Of a stretch of 64,000 nt of DNA, positions 1 to 35,800 are shown piece after piece. The stretch comes from Zonotrichia leucophrys gambelii (lineage: Eukaryota; Chordata; Aves; Passeriformes; Passerellidae): assembly GCF_028769735.1 (NCBI RefSeq), contig NC_088171.1, forward strand, positions 126,378,533 to 126,442,532. The letters are read 5' to 3'. Each line of letters opens with the position of its first letter. Positions within the stretch are counted from its first letter, which is position 1. The position numbers were made by a program, and so were the translations under genes. The notes beneath the pieces were generated by a model. It did no database searches, was not told the DNA's origin, and worked only from the letters and a program-made list of their open reading frames with translations.

Positions 1-1453
1 GAACAGGGTAGAACCGAGGACTGTGTAAACCTTGTACATCTATGTGTATTTATGAACAAAAATGAGAGCATGGTGATTTCACAAGCCTGTGATTGTAACC
101 CTGATAAAACATATAAACTGAGGAACTGCATTCTCTTTTAAAACTTAACTTTTAGTTGCTTTTAGCCGAGAGCCTGATTTTTCCTTAATATCAAAATGAT
201 AATAATGATGCTTATGGAAGTAGAGTGAGGACAATGAATTCTTTCCATGAACTGAAGTTCTACATATTGCTTTTTATTGGAATTACAGACCAAAACAAAT
301 ACAAGCAAAAGCAATTTCTTTCTCGGGTTTTATTGCACAATTTCATAATAAAGATTATAGCAAAAAAACCCAACCCAATAATGGAATACGTATGTTTGAA
401 CCACTCTATCATTCACTTTCGTACTGACAGATTTGACAAGCTTAAATATCTTTCCAGCCAATTTTTTTTTTTTAATAGCTATTTTCTTGGAAAAGTGGCT
501 GGTAGATTTCCCCAAACAAATGGAAGTGTGGATATCAAAATTCTAGTTTATTCCTGAAGTCATCATTTAAAAGAGTTTAATAACTATTTTCTTTGAGAAT
601 GGGGTGCAAGGAGAGGTGATTGGGGAATAATTTTTTCCTCAGGGTGAGAATGGCTATTTCTTCCTTGACAATTTGATTCTTTTACTACCCTCTTAAAAGG
701 AAAGAAGGAAACAATTGTGATATAATTCAGGCTGGCCTGAAGAACCAAAGAAAAAGGGGAAAAAAAAAGATACGCCTTTTGGTGGAGGTCTGAATTAATG
801 CTGTGATATTAGAAAACTTGCACTAAGGCTTTGGAGCTAATCCTCTCACACTGGGATTTCCTCCTGTCACTACAGCAATAAAAAAAGCTAACAAAAACAT
901 TAAATATCCAATAAGCAAGTTACTACAACATTCAGCATTCTTGATCGCACCGGGTTTTGTACCCAGGCGACCAGATGCCTCCAGCTCTGGATCATGTTTT
1001 GCTTTGTGGGCTTTTTCTAAGAGGTTACTAAAAGTTCTGGGAGAGGTAGGCTAAAAGAAAATTGGAATATCGGTTGCTGGGATCAACTGATTTAAGAAGT
1101 AGAGAATTTAACATCTCTAAGAAGTAAAATACATAACATGAACAAAAAATGATGGGAAGTATGTGCTGTTCACTGCTGCATTCAAACCACTTCTTTTAAA
1201 TATCAGATTTTTAAGAACTACTGAAACATACAGGTAATTAAGTAAACTCTTTTTGTTTGACAAACAAATGCCTTTTTAAAGTATTTGGTAGCCAAATAAG
1301 TCTGGTAATTATTTCCAGTTGAGGCCTAGTATATTGGAAATGAGACAGCATACTTTGTAACATTAGTCCTTAAAAAAAATCACTGTGGTTTTTGACTTAC
1401 ACAGAGTGGGTTTCAAATTAACATTTTTTATGCAGACTTAGCAAACAACTTAC
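1..1453 (-). other. EMC2: EMC2 intron 7 (5' part, runs off the window)
   Basis: This begins at the exon 7 donor and continues past position 1. I looked for the conserved exon 8 (YAKAAFCLEELMM region) and do not see it. The content is AT-rich with no recognisable repeat or gene. Confidence 0.75.
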
Positions 1454-26299
<24,846 letters not shown>

Positions 26300-26344
26300 C
26301 TTGGCGGCCGCGCCGTGACGCAGCGCGCTGACGGCCCCGGCCGT

Positions 26345-26350
26345 CATTGG
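26345..26350 (-). promoter_or_regulatory. EMC2: CCAAT box (NF-Y type)
   Basis: The minus strand reads CCAATG in a GC-rich context (GCCAATGACGG), about 50 bp upstream of the EMC2 start codon. CCAAT boxes normally lie 60-100 bp upstream of transcription start, so transcription would begin close to the start codon. Confidence 0.55.
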
Positions 26351-26675
26351 CGGGAGGGCGGGAGCGGGGCCGGCCCGGCGGAGCAGAGCCCGGCACTGGT
26401 GCGGGCCCGCCTCACGCCCGCAGCGCCCGCGCAGCGCGGCCGGGGCCGCGCGGGGCTTCTTCCATCCCCTCCATCACCGTCGCGGCGGCCAGAGAGAGCC
26501 TTGTCTCGCTGGAGGGGACTCCCCTAAAGGCCGGAGCTTCAGCCGGCGCCCGTCTTGCCGGGCCTTTCTTTGGGCTCCGTTAGTCCTTGCTCGCGTGGGG
26601 AGCGGGGTGACGGGGCCACGCGTGACGCCCAGTCCGCGGCGCGCCGTTCCTGTCCCGCCCGCGGGCACCGGCGTT

Positions 26676-27030
26676 AAAACCTCAGAGCCCAGACTGCAGG
26701 TGGCACTAAGGGCTGCAGGTTAATTTCCTGTGTTACAGTCCTTATAAACTGTCTAGGACCAGTTCGCACGGGATGAGGTTGTACACCTTAAACATACGCC
26801 GAGCGCAGAGGTGCCCAGTGTGGTTTGGGTTCAGCATGAGAACTGCCAGTGTTTGTCCTGCCCCCGGCATCCTGGTGACGGGCATGAACCGTCAAGGATG
26901 AGCCCTCCGTTTCTCCGTGCGTGGTTTGGCACCGGCCCGTCTCCAGGCACCCACGAGAGTCGCTCGCTCACCCTCCCCGGCCACAGCTGGGCAGCGGAGA
27001 GGGAAAAAAAATTAACACCAGTTTCATGAG
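26676..27030. other. Short intergenic stretch between CpG island and LTR
   Basis: Moderate-GC sequence with no gene or repeat I recognise. A 72-codon open frame on the plus strand (26811-27029) resembles nothing known. Confidence 0.6.
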
Positions 27031-27980
27031 TGAGGTAAGGACAGAGAGAAACACTTCAAGGGGAAAACAGGCTCAATTTAAGGTTGCAAAGTGAAATTTA
27101 TTACTAACAGAATCAGAGGAGGATAACGAGACGTAAAATAAGCCCTTAAAACAACTTTTTCCACTCAGCTCCTCCCTCGTTCCCGCCGACAGTCCAGGGA
27201 GACAGGGCGTGGGGATTTGGTCAATTCATCACCGAGATTTTCATCTGCTGCCCCAGAAAAGGAATCCTACTCCTGTGAGGTCGTGGGGTCCCTCCCACGG
27301 GAGACAGTTCTCCGTGAACTTCTCCGGCGTGGGTCCATCACAGCTGCTGCAAATGTGAGTCTCTTCCATAGGCAGACAATCCTCCCGAAACTGCTGTGGT
27401 GTGGGTCCCACTTCCCTGGGGTGCAGTCCTCCAAGGACAGGCTGCTCCAGCCTGGGAGCAAGGGCTCTCTCCCTCCACCGGGTCTCCCATGGGATCACAG
27501 CCTCCTGCAGGCATCCACCCGCTCCGGCATGGACACCTCCCTCACGGGCTGTGGGTGGATCTCTGCATCCCCTGTAGATCCCCACGGGCTGGGGTGGATC
27601 TCTGCATCCCCTGTGGATCCCCACGGACTGGGGTGGATCTCTGCATCCCTCGTGGATCCCCACATACTGCAGGGGCACAGCTGCTTCACCATGGTCTGCA
27701 CCACAGCCTGCAGAGGAGTCTTGGCTCCAGTGCCTGGAGCACCTCCTGCCCCTGCTTCTCCACTGACTTTGGTGTCACCATGTCGTTTTCCTTCACATGT
27801 TCTCACCTCCTCTCTTTCTCTGACTAGGAGAAAAAGCTGACTTGGCTATGATTTCCTTCTTAAATATGTCACCACAGAGCTGTTACCAGCCTCTCTCACT
27901 GGCCTAGTTTTGGCCAGCAAGCTTCCAGCAGCTTCTCACAGGAGCCACCTCTGGCCCCCCTGCTACCAAAAACCAGTACA
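27031..27980 (-). mobile_element. Solo LTR of an avian endogenous retrovirus-type element
   Basis: Read on the minus strand, this resembles a widespread bird LTR. It starts TGTACTGGTTTTTGGTAGC, has a TATA-like CATATTTAAG (27868-27859), a long GC-rich middle with minisatellite units, and an AATAAA polyadenylation signal (27102-27097). It ends near the plus-strand TG at 27031. The assignment rests on memory of the sequence pattern (for example GTGCCTGGAGCACCTCCTGC and CTTAAATATGTCACCACAGAG), and the family name is not certain. No gag, pol or env sequence is present on either side, so it is a solo LTR. TCATG occurs just outside both ends (27024-27028 and 27982-27986) and may be the target-site duplication, but TG/CA ends would then be off by one or two bases. 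It lies about 0.7 kb upstream of the EMC2 start and points the same way as EMC2. The open frames through it (up to 207 codons) are repeat artefacts. Confidence 0.7.
27546..27663. repeat. Three tandem 39/40-bp units inside the LTR
   Basis: The units are 27546-27585 (40 bp), 27586-27624 (39 bp) and 27625-27663 (39 bp). Each contains GGTGGATCTCTGCATCCC and GATCCCCAC. Differences are one to several bases per unit. The repeats keep several reading frames open, which explains the apparent coding frames with a GWISASPVDPH-like repeat. Confidence 0.93.
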
Positions 27981-28401
27981 CTCATGTGCCCCAGACACCC
28001 CATGGGCAGTGAACCACCACAGGGGTAATTTCCAACCATGGTCAGAGAAGCTCTGAGATATCTGCAGACAGGAGTGGGGCCAGCTGTGCCCACCTCTGTG
28101 TCCTCTCCACTATTTACCTCCTGGCATCACAGCTTCTGCTGTGGAGATAAAGTGTTTCTTAGTAAATAAGGCTCCTGATTTCAATACTGTATCATTGGTA
28201 AGAAATAGATGTAGCTGTGCTGAACATATTGGGGGGAAAAAAGGTAATGGATTTTTAACTTCATGTATACTAAAGAAACTGGGTTTTAGCAAATATCACC
28301 AGAAACTTAATTGCTTAATTGTCTGACATTTAATTCTGACAAGACCTTTCATGGGAAATCTCTCAGTCAAAATCAAAATCAATCCCTTAGCTCCATCAAC
28401 A

Positions 28402-28443
28402 AATGAACCTTAGTATAAAGAATGAACCTTAGTATAAAGAATG
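28402..28443. repeat. 19-bp direct repeat, 2.2 copies
   Basis: The unit AATGAACCTTAGTATAAAG occurs at 28402-28420 and 28421-28439, perfect, followed by AATG. It is a small local duplication. Confidence 0.95.
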
Positions 28444-28647
28444 CTTTCTGCATTTATGTTCCTCTTCTGACTAGAATAAACTAGTAATTCTTAATACTAT
28501 CTACAGTGTAATTACATATCACAACTTGGATAGCTAAAAGGCCTCATCTAGAATTCAAATGGTGGCCTAGAAAGAGGGGAAGTGCCTGATTTTTCTTCCC
28601 TCTAAAGTGATTTTTGATCTTCTAACTGACTACATTGTTTAGATCTG

Positions 28648-28702
28648 AAATTAGATGGAAGTATAAGCATATATACAGCATAGCTGTACTTCCATCTAAT
28701 TT
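28648..28702. repeat. Perfect inverted repeat (16-bp stem, 23-nt loop)
   Basis: The arms are AAATTAGATGGAAGTA (28648-28663) and TACTTCCATCTAATTT (28687-28702), exact reverse complements. The loop of 23 nt (28664-28686) is AT-rich. It could be a miniature inverted-repeat remnant or a hairpin RNA. No flanking target-site duplication is obvious. Confidence 0.92.
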
Positions 28703-29318
28703 TAAAATGCCAGTGTCTGTATTATCTGAACACTTTACAAAAATATTTATATATTTGTTCTCATAGTAAATGAGTAGTATTCTTGTTCCACGTGTAAAGG
28801 AGTGAATACAGAATGAATATGATCCAGATGCAAAAAGAATTTAGCAAACACATGGCTCTGCACATTATGGGTAACACTAAAGTAGCTGAGGTAAAAAGAG
28901 AAATTAACTTGGAGAGTTCAGTGCTGCTGGAATGCCTAATGTGGGACACACAGAACTTTTAGGCATATAAATCCAATATTTTTATCCTTTTAAAAGCTCC
29001 ATCAGCTATCATCTAACACTGAAGGAGCTGAAATTTCAGAAATGTGTGTTTGAAGCGTTTGGGAGGGGTTTGGACTTTTGGTTCCGTGCTTGTGCTCCAT
29101 GCTCGTGCACCTGCCCACGACTTTGTCTTGGCAAGAGGCAGGCAATGGTACACCACAGGCACTCAGTCCAGTTACTGTTCTCAGTGACCTCTGTCCTAGC
29201 CAGATTTAGACAATTCCCCAGTTGTGCAGTCCTTCACCTGAACTGTAAGAGGAGACCAGGCCCTGAAGTTATGCACTGTAAGTGTTGCCTGCTGCCTTTC
29301 TTGGACATGGTCTCGAAC

Positions 29319-29390
29319 GACTTGCCTAAAATCACAAATGCTGTGTTCTGCCAAGCTCAAAGCTGACCCTTCCACTGCATACCTCTGCTC
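29319..29390 (+). mobile_element. Possible MIR SINE remnant
   Basis: The segment contains GACTTGCCTAAAATCACA and then CAAAGCTGACCCTTCCACTGCA, which recalls the MIR core (ACTTGCCCAAGGTCACA) and 3' part. It is very diverged and was judged by eye only. Confidence 0.35.
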
Positions 29391-31530
29391 TTACTGTGGA
29401 ACAGAAAGCCATCCACACTCACCAAGAGACGGGAATTGCTGTTACAATATCACATTATGCCAGATACTGTTATAGTTGGAAACAGAAATGGTTTTGGTAT
29501 TAAGCTTTTTCTTCTTGGAAACTCAAACAGTGGTTTTCAAAGCTGTTTTCTGATGCCAAGGAGCTTCATCACTTAATTCAAAGTTTAAAGTGTTTTGTTA
29601 ATAAAGCTTAAAATGTTCTAAAAAGGGAACAGTGTGTGAAATCTCTTTTCTGGATCTGTTATTTTCTGCCACTTCTATGGGAACCAAGTAGGAAGGCAGG
29701 GAACCCAATTTCACATAATAAGTTGTAAATGCAAAGGTTGTTTGAGGGCATTATTTTAAAGCACAGAAAACTTGCCACCTGCATTTGGTAGGTACCACAG
29801 CTAGTTCTTAATTTAAACAACTGAAAATGAAAAAAAAAAAGTAATTTTTTTTTTTCTCAGTGTGCTATTAAAAACCTTTCTCTTTATTGTGAAATTAATC
29901 TGTCAGTTCAACAATAATCCAGTTAGAATTGCTGTTCGGACAAGTGATACTTGCTAAGGAAGAAACACAGAATAGTTTAACTTGCAGCTCACAAATGGAA
30001 GCAAAGTACGGAAGTCTGCATCCTGTGGATGAGATATGGGGCATATAGAGACATTTGGGCTCACCACCTAATAAATAACATCTAGGACCCATTTTAGTTC
30101 AGTAATGTTGGGGGATTCGTTTAGTAATGTAACAAAGGTGGCATCCTCCAGGAAAGTATGACATAAGAGAAATAACTCCAGGACAGCCATGACACAAGGA
30201 AGAATGTACACATGTAGGATCCATGTATGTTGTGAATGAATAAAGTGAGAATTTTTCCTCTGTGTGAATCAGTGATTCATTTGCTTGTTCAGATGCAAGA
30301 TATGGACAGTCTTAATTTTATGTGAGAAGCTTTTAAAGATTTTACTGTCTTGTTTAGTGATGCTAAAGATCACTCCCAGAAGTTAAATAAGTGGATGAAA
30401 AATATAGGGAATTAAAAAAATGTGAATAATGCAATTAAAGGGCTTGGTGCTTTAATGTAGGTGACTTTGAGTCTGATCCTAGTCGGCATTCATTTCTTAA
30501 TGTTAGAGCTTCAGTTATTTTCTTACATCAAATTTAAAACTTAACAAAGTGAAAAAAATAGCTAAAAATTAAATTAATACATTTGCTCCAAAATAATTAC
30601 TATGATGATTAATATATGCAAAACATGTTAACATACTTTTAGGTTTTATCACAACTTTACCACAGTAAAAAGTGGCAAGTAGAATTTTTTTCAGTCATCC
30701 TGAAAAATCTGAGGCTTTTTCATATAATTTTGACCAACACAAAATATTATATATTGAAACATACATAGCAAAGTGGTATTATTTTGAATTTTAAATCCAG
30801 CATTAGTATGTACAGTCACTTTAAAACTAATTCCCCGTTTTGGATTCCTAAGCTAAAGAACAAGAGGAGAGCATAGCCAGAGGAATTTTTTTAACCTTAG
30901 GCTATAAATCTTCCTGGCTATTGACAATCACAAATGGAGAACATGTCAGAATCACATCATTCAGTGTGCCATGAGAAAAGGCAAAGAGGACAAAATTTTG
31001 GAAAGCTAGGGAAAAGAAATATAAATCAACTTGATGAATTGACAATGTTAGTGATTCTTAAGCCAGTCAAACAACACTTCCTCTATGGCTTGATACTCTA
31101 AACCGTACCCTGAGAGCCTTCTGAGACTGATTCTAAAAGGGCAGTGAGGCGAACTAACACTGCAGATCCAAGTTTCTGACTCCACAGACTACTGTAGTGT
31201 AAGTTCGTGTTTACTAGCTGAGTATACAAAAGCTTGAAATAGCTTTCCTAAAGACACCTCTCTGCATACTTAATTAAGAGGTTTTGCGGAGTCTTAACTG
31301 TGCCTGCGGGCATTAAAGAGGTGTAAGAATTCTCAAATGGTAATATGTTGCCGAGGCTTAAATTTGGTGCTGGTAGCTGTTTTTCCTTATATCCAAAGTG
31401 AACCAATTTGTAGTTACGAGACGCCTTTGCCGGGGTCAGGCGGGAGCTGAGGAGGGGACATCAGGCCAGGGCAGCCCCCGTTCCCTGCCGGTGGGCGCCA
31501 GGAATGGGGCCAGCCGCGCCCGGAGGTGGC

Positions 31531-31634
31531 CGGAGCGGGGCCTGGGCACGGAGCGGGGCCTGGCACGGAGCGGGGCCTGGGCACGGAGCGGGGCCAGGCA
31601 CGGAGCGGGGCCTGGCACGGAGCGGGGCCTGGCA
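31531..31634. repeat. 17/18-bp GC-rich minisatellite, 6 units
   Basis: The units are CGGAGCGGGGCCTGG(G)CA at 31531, 31549, 31566, 31584, 31601 and 31618, with 18, 17, 18, 17, 17 and 17 bases. One unit has CCAGG for CCTGG. A diverged unit follows at 31635 and a further copy lies near 31717-31737. Runs of four G recur once per unit on the plus strand. Confidence 0.95.
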
Positions 31635-31641
31635 CGGAGCG

Positions 31642-31770
31642 CTCCCCGCAGCCGTGCCGGGTGCGGGACGGAGCGCTCCGAGCACGTTGTAGGCCCTGGC
31701 AGGGAGCCCGGGCCTGGCACGGAGCGGGGCCTGAGCACTGAGGCTCCCCGCAGCCGTGCCGGGTGCGGGA
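31642..31770. repeat. Higher-order duplication of minisatellite flank (102-bp spacing)
   Basis: A 27-bp sequence beginning CTCCCCGCAGCCGTGCCGGG occurs at 31642-31668 and again at 31744-31770. The copies are followed by related sequence (GAGCGCTCCGAGCACG and GAGAGCTCCGGGCACG), so a block of about 102 bp that includes minisatellite units was duplicated and then diverged. Confidence 0.88.
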
Positions 31771-32794
31771 CAGAGAGCTCCGGGCACGCTGCAGCCCCTG
31801 CCGCCGCCCTCCGCCGAGTTCTCTCCGACCGCCCGGGCCGGGCCCCGCGCTCCTTCCAGGGCTCGCAGTCCGTGCTTGCAGTCGCAGTGCCCCTCTGAGA
31901 GAGGGCAGAACAGAAGAAATGTCATGCCTGTGTGGCGGCGGGGACGAGGGCTTCTCTCCTGCTCAAGAAAAGAGGACGAGCAGCGCTGGGACCTGAGAAC
32001 GCCTCGCTCCCGGGTCAGCAGCCGTGCCAGCTCCCGAGCCGCCGGCCGGGAAGGGACAGGAGGGGCTCGGATCTGGGGCTCTACAGCTCAGCACGTCCCA
32101 TGGATTTCCTTCAGGGATGGCGGGGACACAGCAGGCAGCTGTCGAGGAGGGTCTCATGTTCCGTCCTGCGTTCACCTCTACTGCTCCCAGCCCAGTCACT
32201 CATCTCCTCATAGCTGCAGTAGTGTGTCATATACATTTGGGATCTTTTTTGACTGACTCGAAATAAATTGTACTGAAGTTAAGAGAATTACAGTACTCTC
32301 TCTGGACTAAAGTCTGCTCTCTGAATGTTTCTTTAACGCCCTCCTGACATCCTGACCATTTAAAAATTTTCTCATTTCTGAACCCTGTGTCTGTCTCACA
32401 GAAAAGAATTCTCCTGTGCTTTTCCTCATCCTTATTTATTAACTTTGTTCCCTTTCTCGAGTTCTCTCCTTGTGTTCAGCCACATCTCATTATTTTTGTG
32501 GTGTTTCTGAGATGATTTTGTCTGGGCAACCACTGAATTTGGAGAGGAAATGATCTCTTTGTAGGATAGCATGTTTTATTCATGGATAAAGTGATTTGTG
32601 TTTTTATCCCTAAAAAGAAAGAGGACTCAGTTATTCTACTTGCCAAGGCAAAATGATGGTGACAGTTTGTCACTGTTAGATAATCCATTCTTGCTTCAGC
32701 AGAGGCAGAAATGATTTCCATGCTGTTCCTTGAGCAAGGCATCGCCTCATACTGAGAAAAATAACTGGATTCTGTATACATGTTTCTCATCTCA

Positions 32795-32860
32795 ATATTA
32801 GAGATGAGAAAATTAAAATACAGGGAGTTCATGTGACTTAACTAAACTCCTAAAGCAAAA
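32795..32860 (+). mobile_element. MIR SINE remnant
   Basis: The sequence AGAGATGAGAAAATTAAAAT, then ACAGGGAGTTCATGTGACTT, follows the MIR core (AGATGAGGAAACTGAGGCAC, AGAGAGGTTAAGTGACTT) with base changes and no large gap. MIRs are ancient, low-copy repeats in birds. The assignment is by eye. Confidence 0.5.
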
Positions 32861-35800
32861 CAAAGTATTTACTCCAAATTTATGCATAATCTAACTGTCC
32901 AAATTGAAAGTCCTTATTCCTGGTTTTGACCATATTGCTATTTAGTATTCACACACATTTTTTTGACATGCTACTCAATTCATGCACTGCCAGGTCCTGC
33001 TGCAGTTTGGGTAAGTTTGTGAGGTGTCAAATTTCAACATTGCTTTTTCTAGGTATTCCAGCCCTTCTCCTGCCTTGACTTCTTAGAAACTTAGTGGCAA
33101 TATATATCTCATTATTTGTAATTTAATCCCTCATTTTCCTTACAAACTGTTGGAGGCTGCTTGGCCAACCTTTACAAGCTTCCACACTGCCAGCTAGCTG
33201 CTGTTTTACCAATCCAACCAGTTGCTCTCATTCTCAAGTCACAAGTTAGAAAAGTCCAAAGAGTCCAAAGAGTGGGGCGTGTTTGGGGGAGCTGCAGTGA
33301 GTGCAATCATTGCAGTAGTAAAGCACATCAGTATTAATAGCAGCCACCTCAGCTGGTTTTTTGCTATACCAGAGCCACAAGCGCAACACACATATTGAAA
33401 CAGCTCAGCTGGGAATCAAATGAAATTCATTAAAGGGCCAAGAATGTCTTCACTATTTACCCTGCTACAAAATCCTGAATTTGGGCACTTGCTGGTTCTC
33501 TAAATGCTATTCTACTCTTTGCTTCATTCAGTTCTTCACCTTGGGGCTTCTGTGGGGGCAGGAGCAGAAGAAGAGCAGTAGTAGAACATGGACACTGCAA
33601 TAGGAGGTATCCCTCAGCAGGTGCAAACCTCTGCTCTGAGCCTGCTCCATGAGATGGCCTGGGGAGTTTCTCCACAGATGCTTTTTGTAGTGCAGCCTAA
33701 GTTGCACCCTCTGCTACTGGGAAGGCTCAACTTTGCCCTCTTTGCTTGATCTTGGAAGAAAAATTTTGGAGAGGAGGAAGTTTTCTCATGGATTGATAAT
33801 GGAAACAGATGATTTTGACTCTTCTGGGGAGTCATTAGCTTTGATTTGGAATAGAAACTAGAGTAAATTGTTTACACATCTCCCTCACCTTGCTACATTC
33901 TTGGCAGTGTAGCTGCCAAATGACAGAAATTATGTTTTAGAACAAGCAGAAAATGCTTCATGATAGTCAAAACTGTGATTCTAATTACCATGACATTGTT
34001 CCACACTAGAGCTGTTATATAAGATTTAAAAAGAATATACAATACATCATTACAATCTGCATGAGTGAGTGTTAATGGACTGCAGCTCCAGAAAAAAAGT
34101 TAATCAAAACAAGGCTGTGATTTTGCCTGCAAATAAAATTACTCCATCCATGGAAACTGTTCCTGTTAAAAGTCAGCAGCAGAAGGGTTCCTCTCACTTT
34201 GCTTTAAATCCATACAGTCTAGATGTCTATATTCAAGCTATTTATCTCAAGTTCAGTTTATACTCAGAGGAGCAAATTATGCATTTTGGGGTACATCTCA
34301 TCCTACAGAAGGTGTCCAAGGCATAAGCTGAATCACAGCCAAATGCAACTCTTTCTTTCCATTAACTGTGAAGGGAATTGAGAAGAATAACTCATCTGCA
34401 GATGTCTTCATTGACAATGTCTGTGTTTAGTTAGATGAAGTAGCTCTAGAGGGGTATATCGTGTCCTTTCTTAAGCCTTGCTACAGCCACTGAAAATGAG
34501 GCAGAAGAAACTGCTTTTGGGAGATCTCTCTCTCTTAGGGAATAGGCTGTTAAAGTTCTCAACACAAAGCTCCCGAACATCTTCTTTCTTCACACTGGTG
34601 ATGTTCTTCTCTTCTCAAGCTATTGTAAAGTGACATTTGCCAGTTTTTATTAAGGGGTGAGTTAAAGGAATTACCATGCTTCTTAGTTTATGTGTATCTT
34701 CTGCAGTCATCAAACTTGAAAAAGAGTGTCCTTGAAGAAAATTTTTCACTGGCATGAAGACCCCTCATGCTTTTCCTGTTAGGAACCTCTGAAATATACA
34801 CGTTCTGAGCAAGATGATCAGCTTAAAAGAAAGCTATGGAGCCTTGACTAGTGAAAGATCTTTTGTATCAGTCATGTCCATGTTCCATTTGCAGAAAAAT
34901 TACAACCCACCAAGTTAAAAAAATATGGGGAAGGTAATTAGGTGTTGTAAGAGACTGCTTGGGCAAATTATGGTGTCTTTGTCAGTGGAGGGTATTAAGA
35001 ACAGACAAAATAGGAGTGAGGAGGATCGACCTTATGTTTCTATGACTGCCTATATTACTTGACTGAAAAGACAATAACTTGCCTTCTAATATGACAACAG
35101 TTGCTTTGCCTTTCACTGTTCACCTCTGCATTACCCATCTTGGATATTTCTAGTCTTGATGGAACCATAAAATGCAAACTGTAGCTTTATAACACTCAAG
35201 ACAGGATACAAGAAGAAACGAGGAGGTACTGTATGTAGTCAATTGAAAACAAAACACTGAACAAACTATTTTATTTCACACTGAAAGCACATGTGGGGTG
35301 AGTTGGCTGCTGCTCAATAGGAATATGGCAGAGCTGCTCCGGATGGCTGGAGGATGAACCCTGAGGGTCATTCCATGGATGCTGAAGAAGCTCAGCAGCT
35401 GCAAGGCCATGGCTTCCTCTACTTCTTGCACACTTGTTCATGGGATACAAGATGGGAAGGGAAAGTAGAAAGCAAAGAGAAAAGGTTGTAGAGTGCATCA
35501 TTCCTACGGGGACCATACTTATGCCACAGGTAAGATTAGGCAGCAGGGCGGGTGTGAAGAGTTGCTTCCCTTGTCCAGCTGTCCTCCTGAGAACACAAGT
35601 ATCCTCAGTTGTGCTGGTACAACTGATCTCTGGTTCTCAACCAGTCAATACAGACAGGTGAAAATTAACCCTAAAAAAGCTTTCAAAAAGGAAGATCGTT
35701 TCCTCCAGCTCAGGAATGGCGCTCCAGTCTCTCAGTTTAGTTGAAGGAGCAATACACTGTGGCCATGGATAGGAGAAAATAGCTAAGGATTTCCTTACAC

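Larger units (their letters stand above)
27981..31394. other. Intergenic, no gene recognised
   Basis: AT-rich sequence after the LTR. It holds a 19-bp direct repeat (28402-28443), a 16-bp perfect hairpin (28648-28702) and a possible MIR fragment (29319-29390). Open frames are short and unlike known proteins. About 150 bp next to the LTR (27981-28130) are still GC-richer and may belong to the same insertion. Confidence 0.75.
31395..32060. other. Isolated GC- and CpG-rich island, possible promoter
   Basis: A second sharply bounded GC-rich block within AT-rich DNA, about 5.1 kb right of the EMC2 start. The left half holds a minisatellite. The right half (about 31,770-32,060) is GC-rich unique sequence with CpGs and could be a promoter for a non-coding RNA. 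Open frames of 166, 154 and 100 codons cross it on both strands, but they consist of repeat-derived Gly/Ala/Pro/Arg-rich sequence with no known domain, so I do not call a protein. The EIF3E first exon was looked for and is not here. Confidence 0.55.

Noticed and set aside
27217..27840. 207-codon plus-strand frame
   Set aside because: It lies wholly in the LTR and runs antisense to it. Its repeated peptide comes from the 39/40-bp minisatellite.
27031..27980. Full-length endogenous retrovirus
   Set aside because: Only one LTR is present and no internal retroviral coding sequence lies on either side.
31398..31898. 166-codon plus-strand frame
   Set aside because: It is kept open by the GC-rich 17/18-bp minisatellite, other frames are equally open, and no protein family is recognisable.
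31395..32060. First exon and promoter of EIF3E
   Set aside because: The expected EIF3E N-terminal coding sequence (MAEYDLTTRIAHFL region) is not found on the plus strand here.
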